The notes: generated by a model from the sequence alone, not told the origin. A stretch of 64,000 nucleotides of DNA from Phalacrocorax aristotelis (GCF_949628215.1 NC_134310.1:11111401-11175400); one strand, 5' to 3'. Numbered from the stretch's first letter, positions 59,195-63,813 are shown. Made by a program: numbers and translations.

Positions 59195-60757
59195 CCCTCA
59201 ATTAATTTTGAAGAACTCATGGGAGAAGTTTTCAAATATCTTTTTTACCTGAGCAGAGCTGCACATGCCTGACAGAGAAAATCATCTTGGGCCTGGAAGC
59301 AATTTTGAGGCCAAAGAACCAGAAAGCTTGAGTGTTTAAAAAGTTCAAGAACGAGATCTCTCTTTCAGAGTGTCATCTGAGAGGTTTTTGTCCCTTTGGG
59401 AAGTTAAAAAAACCCAAAACACCCACACAATCTTTTGGCTCCTCAGTGTTCCAGGTTGGAGACTGAATTTTTAATAAGGTATTATTTAAACTCTGTTTTC
59501 TAAAAAAAGAGAAGTAATTCTCATAAGGACATACAAATGCTGCATCTTTCTTTATCTTTCTGATATTCAGTATGGTAATGATTCATGGCATAGCACACTA
59601 AGGCCATGGTTATACCTTCCTACTCATTTCTGCTGCCAGCACTAATGCAAGCAAGCTGAATCAGGAAATGGCTTCAACTTAAAATTAGACTTTACCCCTC
59701 TTTATTCTAGATCAACTCCACGATCTGGCTTGTTGTGTGGCTACACGAGCATTAACGCTTGCACAAGAAGTGCAGGCAGCTGGGACCACTGCTTTCAGGA
59801 GGAGGACAGATTTATGCCGGATTGATGCAATTACATAAGCATAGCCTCATGAAAAGGGACAGTATTTCAAGTGTTTGATTCGGTACTATGAACACATTAC
59901 AGAAATGTTGGGGGGGGATGTCAAAAGAGATAATTTTGCTAGTGGTTTAACAACAATTTATTCCTTAACAGTTCTTATTTACACTAAACCAGGAAAAGAT
60001 GGGAGCTCCCTACTTTGCATCAAGTTCAAACACAGAACCGCGCGTGTCAAAATGGCCTCTGGGAAAACAGAAGTTACTACAACCCTTTCAATGGGGGGGG
60101 AAGGGGGAAGGTAAAAAGGTAAAAGCACTATAAACTGGCACAATCTATCATTAAAGAAATCGGACTATCCCATAAGAAAATACCTTCTAATCCAGATTCT
60201 AACAAGTCAGTTAAATATATTGTTACCTTTCTCTTCCTTCCTCTTCTAGCTACTTTATATATATCATTTGTTTTCATCACATCCTATGAAGATAAGAAAA
60301 AATAAAGTGTCTTAGCAAACTTAAGATACAGTTTGAATGATCAAGAATTTCTCTGGGAAATCACAAAACTGAAGCTTCTGATATGCAACTTAGGCAAAAA
60401 ATTTCATCACATCAAGATGCTTTCTGTTAGTAAATATCATTACATTAAAGTTTGCTCTCTGATGATATCTCTAATTCCCATTAGCTTCAATGAGCAGTAT
60501 AAATATATCTGCATACGTATGAAACTTTACATTTTAAATCACTCCTGAGACAGTCACGGTGCTAGCAACTGTTGCTTCTAAGTATTTGAAGATACAGTTG
60601 CAAGTCAAAGTACACAGTATTAAAGTTAACTTCTTCAAGTTAAAAAGAGTAACATTCCACGTACTTTGCTGAGTTTTTCAAACGGGACATCATCTTCTTT
60701 GACAGTATCCATCTCTTTGTCTTCTGCAGGTAAATTATTATCCTGTTTACTTGATGA
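6080..60757 (-). CDS. PSIP1: PSIP1 (LEDGF/p75-type) gene, 12 exons visible, 5' end outside window
   Basis: PSIP1 encodes a chromatin-tethering nuclear protein: an N-terminal PWWP domain reads methylated H3K36, AT-hooks touch DNA, and a C-terminal integrase-binding domain (IBD) docks partners such as MLL/menin, JPO2 and lentiviral integrase. Twelve exons in minus order are 60757-60665, 60283-60227, 37323-37230, 35326-35251, 33313-33088, 32435-32317, 24329-24274, 21784-21714, 20740-20639, 20431-20212, 19414-19303 and 6128-6080. Each has AG/GT borders, all phases match, and there are 424 codons plus TGA. The known vertebrate protein is about 530 residues, so only the PWWP part (roughly 100 residues) is missing, beyond base 64000. 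Visible order: acidic linker, NLS, two AT-hooks, charged region, IBD, hydrophilic tail. Gene identity is very secure. W versus Z origin is inferred. The gene crosses its own palindrome, which is highly unusual. Confidence 0.93.
6130..6966. other. fusion zone between terminal exon and antisense middle exons
   Basis: The stretch joins intron upstream of the PSIP1 terminal exon (minus) to intron upstream of the exon copy at 6967 (plus). Somewhere here two pieces that are not neighbours in a normal PSIP1 gene meet. No repeat marks the join clearly. Mirror 37324-38160. Confidence 0.5.
7061..8963. other. intronic sequence, no gene seen
   Basis: AT-rich unique sequence between the mirrored exons, with a short (AT)n run at 7207-7222. 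No conserved frame or repeat family recognised. Mirror 35327-37229. Confidence 0.7.
9160..10830 (+). mobile_element. CR1 LINE 3' part split by an LTR
   Basis: Reverse transcriptase remains ([17 protein letters not shown]) at 9200-9687, then an LTR 9688-10272, then the ORF2 C-terminus 10360-10749 ([12 protein letters not shown] ... [10 protein letters not shown]) and the 3' end at about 10830. The reading frame has several stops. Mirror 33460-35130 (-). Confidence 0.88.
9688..10272 (+). mobile_element. solo LTR (585 bp) inside CR1
   Basis: Starts tgtattgggtttggctggg and ends aacccaccaca. Flanked by gcagt (9683-9687) and gcggt (10273-10277), a 5-bp target duplication with one change. It carries AATAAA at 9956-9961. 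No internal retroviral sequence is attached. Mirror 34018-34602 (-). Confidence 0.88.
10831..10976. other. intron between mirrored exon copies
   Basis: Short AT-rich intron end leading to the acceptor tttag at 10976. Nothing else seen. Mirror 33314-33459. Confidence 0.6.
11203..12344. other. intronic sequence around mirrored exon 11855-11973
   Basis: Apart from the exon copy this is AT-rich intron without recognisable repeats, up to the CR1 3' end at 12345. Mirror 31946-33087. Confidence 0.6.
12654..13670 (-). pseudogene. CR1 ORF2 reverse transcriptase, long open piece
   Basis: 338 open codons, the longest CR1 RT piece in the window: [45 protein letters not shown], then the thumb and C-terminal motif [14 protein letters not shown]. 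It frameshifts before the last ORF2 segment (12688-12434). Only the start is lost, so it is a relatively young copy. Mirror 30620-31636 (+). Confidence 0.9.
13817..13861 (-). mobile_element. nested CR1 3' tail
   Basis: cacagaatcacaggttggaa... to catctagtccaac is a ~45-bp CR1 3' end inside the larger CR1, in the same orientation. Mirror 30429-30473 (+). Confidence 0.75.
14413..15136. other. gene-free stretch, unclassified
   Basis: Unique-looking sequence between two CR1 elements. No coding signal or repeat family recognised. Mirror 29154-29877. Confidence 0.6.
15137..15680 (-). mobile_element. CR1 3' end with ORF2 C-terminus
   Basis: Tail at 15137 (agaatcatagaacgg); ORF2 C-terminus 15598-15221 ([25 protein letters not shown]). 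Truncated at 15680. Mirror 28610-29153 (+). Confidence 0.88.
15681..16343. other. gene-free stretch, unclassified
   Basis: AT-rich sequence with one 67-codon frame (15971-16174) that lacks family resemblance and is probably chance. Mirror 27947-28609. Confidence 0.55.
16344..16430 (-). mobile_element. short CR1 3' fragment
   Basis: tcacagaataattcaggttg... to about 85 bp of diverged CR1 3' end. Older than the other copies by its mismatches. Mirror 27860-27946 (+). Confidence 0.75.
16431..16889. other. gene-free stretch, unclassified
   Basis: AT-rich sequence up to unit R. One 68-codon frame (16595-16801) has no recognised relatives. Mirror 27401-27859. Confidence 0.55.
16890..17770. repeat. 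unit R, inner left copy (inverted)
   Basis: Reverse complement of 1-881 with at least two differences (17749; the position matching 845). It is joined on its right to a CR1 beginning at about 17771. Confidence 0.85.
17820..18713 (-). pseudogene. CR1 ORF2 endonuclease (EEP), left inner copy
   Basis: 297 open codons: [39 protein letters not shown] (Asn shifted from the usual DFN), [10 protein letters not shown]. It ends at a stop at 17820, 50 bp before unit R. Mirror 25577-26470 (+); a further copy is at 44339-45232 (-). Confidence 0.9.
18815..19250 (-). pseudogene. CR1 ORF1 esterase-like domain
   Basis: CR1 ORF1 carries an SGNH/GDSL-type esterase. GDALLRG stands where GDSLLRG is expected, so the nucleophile Ser is Ala. 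The C-terminal block ([15 protein letters not shown]) has lost the usual Asp and His. The copy is therefore catalytically dead by inspection. Confidence 0.75.
19303..19414 (-). CDS. PSIP1: PSIP1 penultimate exon
   Basis: 112 nt, from [12 protein letters not shown] to GTKKK. The acceptor is the weak ttttaaag and the donor gtgggt. A 5'-truncated CR1 begins almost directly after the donor (by about 19290) and fills the start of the intron. The next coding piece is 13 kb away at 6128, and the phase (AA/A) fits exactly. Confidence 0.9.
19415..20211. other. PSIP1 intron, spacer
   Basis: Ordinary AT-rich intron. No repeat or gene seen apart from flanking splice sites. Confidence 0.7.
20212..20431 (-). 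CDS. PSIP1: PSIP1 exon, end of IBD and basic tail
   Basis: 220 nt, 73 codons plus 1 nt. It starts [16 protein letters not shown], keeping the Phe and Val (FKV) of the second integrase-contact loop, then the last IBD helices, then a basic tail rich in Lys and Glu ending in ELT. Acceptor tttcag, donor gtaggt. Confidence 0.94.
20639..20740 (-). CDS. PSIP1: PSIP1 exon, central IBD helices
   Basis: 102 nt, exactly 34 codons, phase 0 on both sides, from [17 protein letters not shown] to EMILTLKK. Acceptor tatacag, donor gtgagt. Very close to the conserved IBD core, which indicates purifying selection on this part. Confidence 0.94.
20741..21713. other. PSIP1 intron, spacer
   Basis: AT-rich intron. 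One 84-codon frame at 20828-21082 has no family resemblance. A 30-bp motif (caaatcc.tttcaacacttttca) occurs twice at about 21497-21560. Confidence 0.65.
21714..21784 (-). CDS. PSIP1: PSIP1 exon, start of integrase-binding domain
   Basis: 71 nt; with one carried base it gives 24 codons, [15 protein letters not shown] to KIDNL. It holds the first IBD helix and the Ile-Asp pair (KIDN) whose Asp is the main contact to integrase and host IBD-binding motifs in LEDGF. Both are intact. Confidence 0.93.
22150..23321 (+). mobile_element. CR1 LINE 3' half in spacer
   Basis: Starts within the RT ([17 protein letters not shown] region, from 22150), [13 protein letters not shown] and FADDTKLGG at 22360-22480, then the C-terminus (23033-23239) and the 3' end ccattctgtgattctgtgat at 23321. 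Several frame breaks. Not mirrored elsewhere in the window. Confidence 0.9.
22327..22869 (+). pseudogene. CR1 ORF2 RT palm/thumb fragment
   Basis: 180 open codons from [15 protein letters not shown] through FADDTK to [17 protein letters not shown], then a frameshift in a C run at 22855-22864. Non-functional. Confidence 0.88.
23345..23508 (+). mobile_element. LTR 3' tail fragment
   Basis: Resembles the last ~165 bp of the LTR at 9688-10272 (cccatgagctttt, tccctggtcctgtt..., ending caacccatcacaaca). It lies directly after the CR1 tail. Confidence 0.65.
23509..24273. other. PSIP1 intron, spacer
   Basis: AT-rich intron, no repeat family recognised. Confidence 0.65.
24274..24329 (-). CDS. PSIP1: PSIP1 exon in palindrome spacer, charged linker before IBD
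   Basis: 56 nt, acceptor tttatag and donor gttagt. It continues as [11 protein letters not shown] to MEKKRE. Phase fits both neighbours. This is the first of five exons found only once, in the spacer. Confidence 0.9.
24330..25318. other. PSIP1 intron up to the right palindrome border
   Basis: AT-rich intron ending in ggtaaacttaa directly before the CR1-derived arm border at 25319. No gene seen. Confidence 0.65.
25319..26519 (+). mobile_element. CR1 piece (ORF1 end and endonuclease), right inner copy
   Basis: Mirror of 17771-18971. It begins abruptly at the palindrome border with gaacaggcaggtacagctga, then the ORF1 C-terminus, then the EEP frame 25577-26470 (297 codons), and joins unit R at 26520. 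Confidence 0.9.
25577..26470 (+). pseudogene. CR1 ORF2 endonuclease (EEP), right inner copy
   Basis: Same 297 codons as 18713-17820. No reverse transcriptase follows, because the element is cut by unit R. Confidence 0.9.
26520..27400. repeat. unit R, inner right copy
   Basis: Direct copy of 1-881 at an offset of 26519. It carries the inner-pair base near 27365 (aaacga). On its left is the CR1 fragment ending ...atcttctagaaa. Confidence 0.85.
28610..29153 (+). mobile_element. CR1 3' end with ORF2 C-terminus, right arm
   Basis: Mirror of 15137-15680. Includes the 125-codon ORF2 C-terminal frame 28692-29069. Confidence 0.88.
29878..31945 (+). mobile_element. CR1 LINE about 2 kb, right arm
   Basis: Mirror of 12345-14412, lying in the PSIP1 intron between 32317 and 24329. 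RT frame 30620-31636; nested CR1 tail 30429-30473; ends in (attctatg)n near 31945. Confidence 0.92.
32317..32435 (-). CDS. PSIP1: PSIP1 exon, basic/charged helix; possible p52-type end
   Basis: 119 nt from KKKGGR to QEEQMESE plus 2 nt. Its donor reads GAGCT/gtgag, so failure to splice puts TGA directly at the junction after one Leu. In LEDGF the short p52 isoform arises by reading into the intron at this place, so a p52-like product would end here. The mirror copy is at 11855-11973 (+). Confidence 0.92.
33088..33313 (-). CDS. PSIP1: PSIP1 exon, highly charged Lys/Glu region
   Basis: 226 nt, leaving at phase 0 (AAG/gtatct). It encodes a run of Lys/Glu-rich sequence from VHEEEK to [15 protein letters not shown], matching the charged region of LEDGF with its SDSEE casein-kinase-type site. 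No stop occurs in this frame. The mirror copy is at 10977-11202 (+). Confidence 0.92.
33460..35130 (-). mobile_element. CR1 with solo LTR insertion, right arm
   Basis: Mirror of 9160-10830; the LTR is 34018-34602. It lies in the PSIP1 intron between exons 35251 and 33313. Confidence 0.88.
35251..35326 (-). CDS. PSIP1: PSIP1 exon, second AT-hook
   Basis: 76 nt, entering at phase 1 and leaving with 2 nt. The peptide [15 protein letters not shown] contains the second AT-hook core RGRP, followed by [10 protein letters not shown]. Borders are tag/ctactg and cat/gtgagt. The mirror copy is at 8964-9039 (+). Confidence 0.93.
37230..37323 (-). CDS. PSIP1: PSIP1 exon, NLS end and first AT-hook
   Basis: 31 codons plus 1 nt, acceptor aaattag and donor gtaact. 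It starts AEKQ, has an Ala/Val-rich run, then [10 protein letters not shown] with the AT-hook core RGRP. The Ala-rich run is expanded relative to mammals, which fits a bird. It lies in the right arm; a mirror copy on the plus strand is at 6967-7060. Confidence 0.93.
38162..38210 (+). pseudogene. PSIP1: mirror-copy PSIP1 terminal exon on right arm
   Basis: Plus-strand copy of the 49-nt coding end (acceptor tttttctag, TSGEE...ETL, TGA), followed by the mirrored 3' UTR. It sits antisense in the 23-kb intron between 60227 and 37323. It would be the correct terminal exon for a plus-strand gene if the spacer were inverted. Confidence 0.8.
39860..42202 (+). mobile_element. CR1 LINE with endonuclease and RT, right arm
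   Basis: Mirror of 2088-4430. Frames: endonuclease 39873-40835, linker 40839-41228, RT 41294-42043, LTR scar 42036-42062, 3' end 42063-42202. Confidence 0.92.
42203..42799 (+). pseudogene. ERV leader with tRNA-Leu-like PBS and gag start, right arm
   Basis: Mirror of 1491-2087. In this orientation the putative primer site is 42219-42238, followed by the gag-like open sequence 42478-42759 and a partial LTR at 42800. Confidence 0.5.
43409..44289. repeat. unit R, outer right copy (inverted)
   Basis: Pairs with 1-881 across the palindrome. It is bracketed by two directly repeated CR1 segments of about 50 bp (43370-43408 and 44280-44338), both containing ccctggtcagccaag. Confidence 0.85.
44290..45268 (-). 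mobile_element. CR1 endonuclease piece beyond the right arm
   Basis: Together with unit R (43409-44289) it is a direct copy of 16890-18730, with the 297-codon EEP frame 45232-44339. It differs by single bases (for example the position near 45107). Homology to the inner copies fades after about 45246, where ERV sequence takes over. Confidence 0.9.
45269..47116 (+). pseudogene. ERV pol copy 1 (RT, RNase H), broken
   Basis: Parts 45269-45662 and 46598-47116 are one reverse transcriptase split by the reverse LTR 45663-46597. Before the split is a region like 50760-51060 (PIWPV, ...ELQYE, WHETTDI). After it comes the catalytic YIDDIVVWG at about 46663 and the connection ([17 protein letters not shown]), then RNase H-like sequence with [11 protein letters not shown]. 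Stops and frameshifts make it dead. ERVL-type is a guess from general look. Confidence 0.8.
45663..46597 (-). mobile_element. LTR (935 bp) inserted in ERV pol, reverse
   Basis: Plus-strand ends tgtggtaggttgacc and aaacccaataca (TG...CA). It interrupts an RT frame between His-Ser-Pro and Thr-Ile-Cys. A C run flanks both sides (45658-45662, 46598-46601), suggesting a 4-bp target duplication. Internal degenerate copies of a 'gctccagcatggg.cc' motif recur about every 35 bp. Confidence 0.85.
47121..48183 (-). mobile_element. LTR (1063 bp), reverse
   Basis: Same family as 45663-46597: begins tgtggtgggttgaccctggc, ends aaacccaataca. Flanks gtaag and ataag suggest a degenerate 5-bp target duplication. 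It contains repeated 'gctccagcgtgggt.c' units at 47615-47780. Confidence 0.85.
48184..48345 (-). mobile_element. LTR fragment, reverse
   Basis: Reverse complement matches the first ~140 bp of the solo LTR at 48778 (tttggctgggatagagttaa...gcttgtatggggctat). Truncated. Confidence 0.7.
48346..50200 (+). pseudogene. ERV gag copy 2, broken, split by solo LTR
   Basis: Gag-like open pieces 48495-48806, 49698-49964 and 49961-50188. The solo LTR 48778-49232 interrupts it. The middle piece ([19 protein letters not shown]) has capsid-like character, and the end piece leads to the protease. Stops separate the parts. The family is uncertain. Confidence 0.65.
48778..49232 (+). mobile_element. solo LTR (455 bp) inside ERV gag
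   Basis: Begins tgtgctggctttggctggg and ends ttaaaccatgaca, with exact 5-bp target duplications gttag at 48773-48777 and 49233-49237. TATA-like tatataaa near 49050. No internal genes. Confidence 0.95.
50201..50420 (+). pseudogene. ERV protease fragment
   Basis: An aspartic-protease block reads [18 protein letters not shown], where the family motif is D-T/S-G. Gly is Ser here, so the active site is altered. It is joined to the pol region by frameshift. Confidence 0.7.
50367..51900 (+). pseudogene. ERV pol copy 2, protease end/RT/RNase H, broken
   Basis: The first piece (50367-50768) has [19 protein letters not shown] and ends before the RT fingers. Later pieces carry YIDDIIVW at about 51119 and the connection region ([10 protein letters not shown]). 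RNase H scraps lie up to 51900. At least four frame breaks. Same family as copy 1. Confidence 0.8.
52050..52529 (+). pseudogene. ERV integrase fragment
   Basis: The integrase core retains the first Asp (QVDYIGP), the second Asp (TESDSGCNF) and the Glu (LGKVEWHN), so the D,D,E triad is visible, but stops lie around it. Open part 52116-52529. Confidence 0.8.
52538..52592 (-). mobile_element. CR1 3' scrap
   Basis: catagaatcattaaggttgg... to caagtccaa, a 55-bp CR1 tail after the integrase. Confidence 0.75.
52593..53393. other. AT-rich, unclassified, probably ERV-derived
   Basis: Near-duplicate ctccctgagtccaaagactc pieces at 52580-52640, then AT-rich sequence with no recognised gene. Confidence 0.45.
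53399..53968 (+). mobile_element. solo LTR (570 bp)
   Basis: Begins tgtactgggtctggctggg, ends ttaacccacaaca. Exact 5-bp duplications actcc at 53394-53398 and 53969-53973. It contains ctcagtaataaaa. Confidence 0.95.
53974..54496. other. gene-free ERV-flank sequence
   Basis: No gene seen. A G-rich tract gggtgcggggtgggggggtgg at about 54345 and an A13 run at 54409. Confidence 0.5.
54497..55530 (+). pseudogene. ERV env, broken
   Basis: ATG at 54497 opens a hydrophobic signal peptide ([18 protein letters not shown]) and then a surface-type ectodomain with several N-X-S/T sites (54677-54937). Further down a furin-like RRTKR precedes a hydrophobic Gly-rich stretch (near 55030-55075), the layout of a retroviral fusion peptide. 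Multiple stops and frameshifts. No intact Env product. Confidence 0.75.
55534..56046 (-). mobile_element. solo LTR (513 bp) in env, reverse
   Basis: Exact 5-bp duplications gtcag at 55529-55533 and 56047-56051. The minus-strand start is tgtgctggttttggctgaga. It contains a run of more than 20 C at 55837-55860. Confidence 0.95.
56047..56513. other. ERV 3' flank and CT-rich repeat
   Basis: 56139-56255 repeats sequence also found in the arms (4431-4525, 39765-39859). 56256-56360 is a CT-rich simple repeat. The rest is unclassified. Confidence 0.6.
56514..57221 (-). mobile_element. LTR (708 bp), reverse
   Basis: Same family as 45663-46597 and 47121-48183: tgtggtgggttgacttt... ending tgcccaataca. 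No clear target duplication; its 3' side abuts the minisatellite. Confidence 0.8.
57222..58935. repeat. C-rich degenerate minisatellite, 1.7 kb
   Basis: Irregular units of roughly 30-40 bp built from aacccctccaagcccaaccc and ttaccctacccacc. Almost no G on the plus strand. The cccttaccct and ctaaccc pieces recall a degraded telomere motif. Period and copy number vary. Confidence 0.9.
58936..60226. other. PSIP1 intron, no gene seen
   Basis: Mostly unique AT-rich sequence. (AAAAC)n at 59159-59186. Short frames (59875-60114) show no family. Confidence 0.65.
60227..60283 (-). CDS. PSIP1: PSIP1 exon with nuclear localisation signal
   Basis: 19 codons, phase 0 on both sides, acceptor ttcatag and donor gtaaca. 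It ends in ARRGRKRK, which with the AEKQ start of the next exon forms the known LEDGF NLS. The first half (DVMKTND) is recognisable but diverged. The next exon lies about 23 kb away, at 37323, across the ERV-rich intron and the outer part of the right arm. Confidence 0.88.
60284..60664. other. PSIP1 intron
   Basis: Short AT-rich intron between the two outer exons; no repeat seen. Confidence 0.7.
60665..60757 (-). CDS. PSIP1: PSIP1 exon, acidic linker after PWWP
   Basis: 31 codons, phase 0 on both sides, acceptor tttcag and donor gtacgt. The peptide begins SSSKQDNN and ends FEKLSK. It is an acidic, lysine-rich linker that aligns only loosely with the linker after the PWWP domain in LEDGF, and assignment rests mainly on order and phase with the next exon. 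The codons are open. It is one of the two exons lying outside the palindrome, on its right flank. Confidence 0.75.
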
Positions 60758-61280
60758 CTGAAAGTAGAAAAATTAACATGGCGTTAGTTCATTTATAGAA
60801 AAACAGAAGTGAAAAAGAGGAACTCAACTGTCAGACTGCTTCGCACTTTCAGTTTAAATAGTTTATGGCTATATATGCACATTGCTTCTCTAGGTATACA
60901 TCAATACCCCCAAATCAAACATGTTCATTTTCATACGTGCACCTCTCTCTCTCTGCATTCCTTTCATATTTACAGACAGTTGTCAGAATGGGTCAAAAAT
61001 ATTGCAACATACCATAACAGAACTAAAAAAAAAATAAATTACACCAGCACTTATTTTATTCCATCTTACGTTCGTGGTAACATCATTACATTTCTCCATA
61101 TCAGTACTTCTAAATGTTCATACCAATACTAAAAAATTCATCTGGACAACTGCTCATCTATATATATGGATAACAGTCATGGATGAGAACAACATGAATG
61201 TAAAGGTGCACAAACAAAAGGCAGTAGACTACAAACAAGGCATTTAATGTTTTATGAGCTAAAATTTGGTAACACTGATC
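60758..61280. other. PSIP1 intron
   Basis: AT-rich, non-repetitive intron. One 107-codon frame at 60809-61132 has no resemblance to known families and is taken as chance. No exon upstream of 60757 was found here. Confidence 0.65.
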
Positions 61281-61365
61281 ATCAGTAAATGGATTTTGAC
61301 AATGCTATGCTTTAAAAACAACAAAACAAAAACGTTTAGAAGAGCTGGTTTTTAGAAACATATAT
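61281..61365. repeat. 85-bp direct repeat, copy 1
   Basis: atcagtaaatggattttgac... to aacatatat, repeated at 62791-62876 with about four differences. The two copies bracket a gag fragment. Confidence 0.9.
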
Positions 61366-61409
61366 CTCTTAATAATTCACCTGGGACAAAAATTGGCACA
61401 CTCGGCAGG

Positions 61410-62270
61410 ATGGTGGATTCAATCACTGGCTACTTACGGAGGCACGGAGTTAACCCTTCACCAAAATTTTCGGGTGATTGGGCATGCGAAAAGCGGGATA
61501 ATTGGAATAAGATAAAAGAACAGTTAAACCTTGTAAGAGGGAAACTGAAAGACGGTAAAGAGAAGGGAATAATATGCAAAATGTTGGGAACATGTTTGGG
61601 AGCTGCATATCAGTATAAGAACTGTAAAGAACAGGAAATGAGAGTGTTGCAAGATGAGGTTGAACAAAGAAAACGACAAGAAATGCTGTTATCTCTGCGA
61701 ATAGACCGATTGCTAAAACAACAGGGGGAGGCAAAAGAAAAACACAGGAATTTAGAGGATAAACTAGAACTCATGAGAATTCGGGCCCCCAACCCCCCAG
61801 ATCCTGCAAAAATTCACAGAATCACAGGTTGGAAGGGACCTCAGGGATCATCTAGTCCAACAATTCATAAGCTAATCGTTTCCCTGGAAGATTGGGACGG
61901 AGATATTTGGGAGGACCCTGATCAAGAACTTGGTGATGAGAGTGAATTAGATGAATCAGAACTTAAGGTAGCCCCCATTATTAAAACTGAGACATCTGCT
62001 GGACCTCAAGGGGGCAACCAGAGAGACACCATAAAGACCATTCCATGGGACCCCCTTCAACTGGCCCATCTGCACAAACAATATGGGCGGAAGCCTGGCG
62101 AAAGCAAGAGTGAATATCTGTGGCGTGTCTCCTTAACTGGAGGTGATTGCATTATGTTAGATCAAAGCAAAGCCAATGGCTTTTGGGGACCAGGAGTGTT
62201 CCTGAATGACGGACCATCCCCTAACACTGAACCACACTCTATTACGTGGCGGAATAGAGTAATAGAGTAG
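61410..62270 (+). pseudogene. ERV gag fragment (286 open codons) with CR1 scrap
   Basis: Starts MVDSITGYLRRHGVNP, with a helical coiled-coil-like stretch at about residues 70-125. It then contains a 49-bp CR1 tail read in frame (residues ~135-152), then capsid-like sequence (HLHKQYGRKPGESKSEYLW, GGDCIML). A stop at 62270 and a frame change end it. Neither LTR nor pol is attached. The gag family was not identified. Confidence 0.7.
61813..61861 (-). mobile_element. CR1 3' tail inside gag frame
   Basis: cacagaatcacaggttggaa... to tctagtccaac, flanked by aattca-type bases on both sides (61810 and 61862). The reading frame stays open through it. Confidence 0.8.
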
Positions 62271-62383
62271 CATATTGGGCAGGCGGCATAGACCCTCGGG
62301 ATAGAGAGGAGCCCAGCGCTATAGCAACAAGATCGTTAAGTGAACATCCTACTGCTGTCACAAAATCAGCCTGCCTTCAGGCT

Positions 62384-62662
62384 ATGAATGGCAGGGGTGC
62401 ATATGGTAACTGCCCTATCTCTGCCCCTGTAGACCCCCAAGCCATGAGACCACTGATAAGGGGAGCCCCTGCTGTTTTAAAATCCTACCTCATTGCAAAG
62501 AGGGATGAAATAAGACAAAGCATAGAACATAACGCTCAGGAGGGTCAGGACAGCCAACCCCGCTTCCGACCCATCCCGACCTGGGCAGATTTGATGCATG
62601 GCATTGTAAATCATAGTCAAGAAACGGGGTGGGACGAACCGACACCAGCAGGGCAATCCTGA
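62384..62662 (+). pseudogene. ERV gag continuation
   Basis: 92 open codons in another frame, MNGRGAYGNCPI to PTPAGQS. Capsid-like (RPLIRGAPAVLKSYL, PTWADLMHGIV). It follows the 61410 frame after a stop. Confidence 0.6.
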
Positions 62663-62790
62663 GCTGATGCAGACAGCAGATGGATCTGGCAAGTAAAACA
62701 GACTCCCCAGAACCCCGGATATTTTCCCTGATCTCATAAAACCCCATGTGAGGTAACGAACCCCCAGAAAAGGCACAATTAACTGTAATA

Positions 62791-62876
62791 ATCAGTAAAT
62801 GGATTTTGACAATGCTATGCTTTAAAAACAACAAAGCAAAAAACCTTTAGAAGAGCTGTTTTTTAGAAACATATAT
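62791..62876. repeat. 85-bp direct repeat, copy 2
   Basis: Second copy of 61281-61365; 86 bp because of a 1-bp difference in the A-rich centre. Confidence 0.9.
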
Positions 62877-62954
62877 TTAGATCTATTTTAGAGATGTATC
62901 TAAGTTTGAGGATCAAGAGTTTGTAATACTTGGAAATAATTACCTTATCCCTGT

Positions 62955-63810
62955 GAGAGAAAGAACAAGAGCGTGAAAGAGGATGCGTACAAAAGTGAGA
63001 GAGAAAAAGAGATAAAAGGATAGGGAGAGAGACGATTCAAAAGATAGCGAGAAAATAAAGATAAAATAGAGAGAGCTGAGGGGGGGCAGAGGTAGGTAAG
63101 GAAAGGTAGAGGGGGTGAGGTAGAGGGGGGTGAAAGAGAGAAAGAGAGAACAAGTGGGAGAAGACATAAGTAAAGAGGGGGGGAGGGAGAGAGGAACAGA
63201 GGGAAGGGGGAGACAGGGAAGGGAGATGGGGAGGGCGAGAGGGATACAGGGGATGGGGGGAGAAAGAGAGAAAAAGAAGAGAAGAGGGCGAAACAGAGGG
63301 GGAAGAGGGGGACGGAGAGAGTGAGAGAGGTGGAGGAAGAGAGAAGGAGAAAGAGGCAGCAAAAGAGTGGGAGAGAGATAAGGGCAGAGGGAAAAGGGAG
63401 AGCAAGGAATAAATAGCAGGGGAGAAAGGTAGGGAGAGAGTGAAAAAAAGATGAGGGAAAAGGAGAAAGAGAGAGGGGACGAGAATAAAAAAGAGAGCAG
63501 GAGAGAGAAAGAGGGAAGGAAAGAGAGATAGAAAAGGAAAAGAGAAGGAGAGAGGGGGGAGGGAGAGGGGAGGGGGAAGGGAGAGACAGAGGAGAGGGAG
63601 AGAGAAGTGGGTAGGCGAGACCAAAAAATTTGGGGTGGGGGGAGGTGGGGAGGAAACCAAGAAGGTGGAGAGAGAGCTAGGTGGGGTAGCACAGAGAGGG
63701 AGGGGGTCTAAGACCAAGACAGAGGGAGACTGAGAGTGTGTGATTGTGACCGGGGGGGTGGTGGTGGGGGGGTGGTGTCCAAGTCGGGGGGGGGGGGGGG
63801 AGGGGGAGGG
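62955..63810 (+). repeat. GA-rich (polypurine) tract about 850 bp
   Basis: Nearly all A and G on the plus strand, in irregular gagaggga units, ending in a G20 run broken once. The long frames on both strands are products of composition, not genes. Confidence 0.95.
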
Positions 63811-63813
63811 GAG

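Noticed and set aside
61410..62270. Domesticated gag gene
   Set aside because: Open for 286 codons but interrupted by a CR1 tail and followed by a stop and frame change; no evidence of a kept protein.
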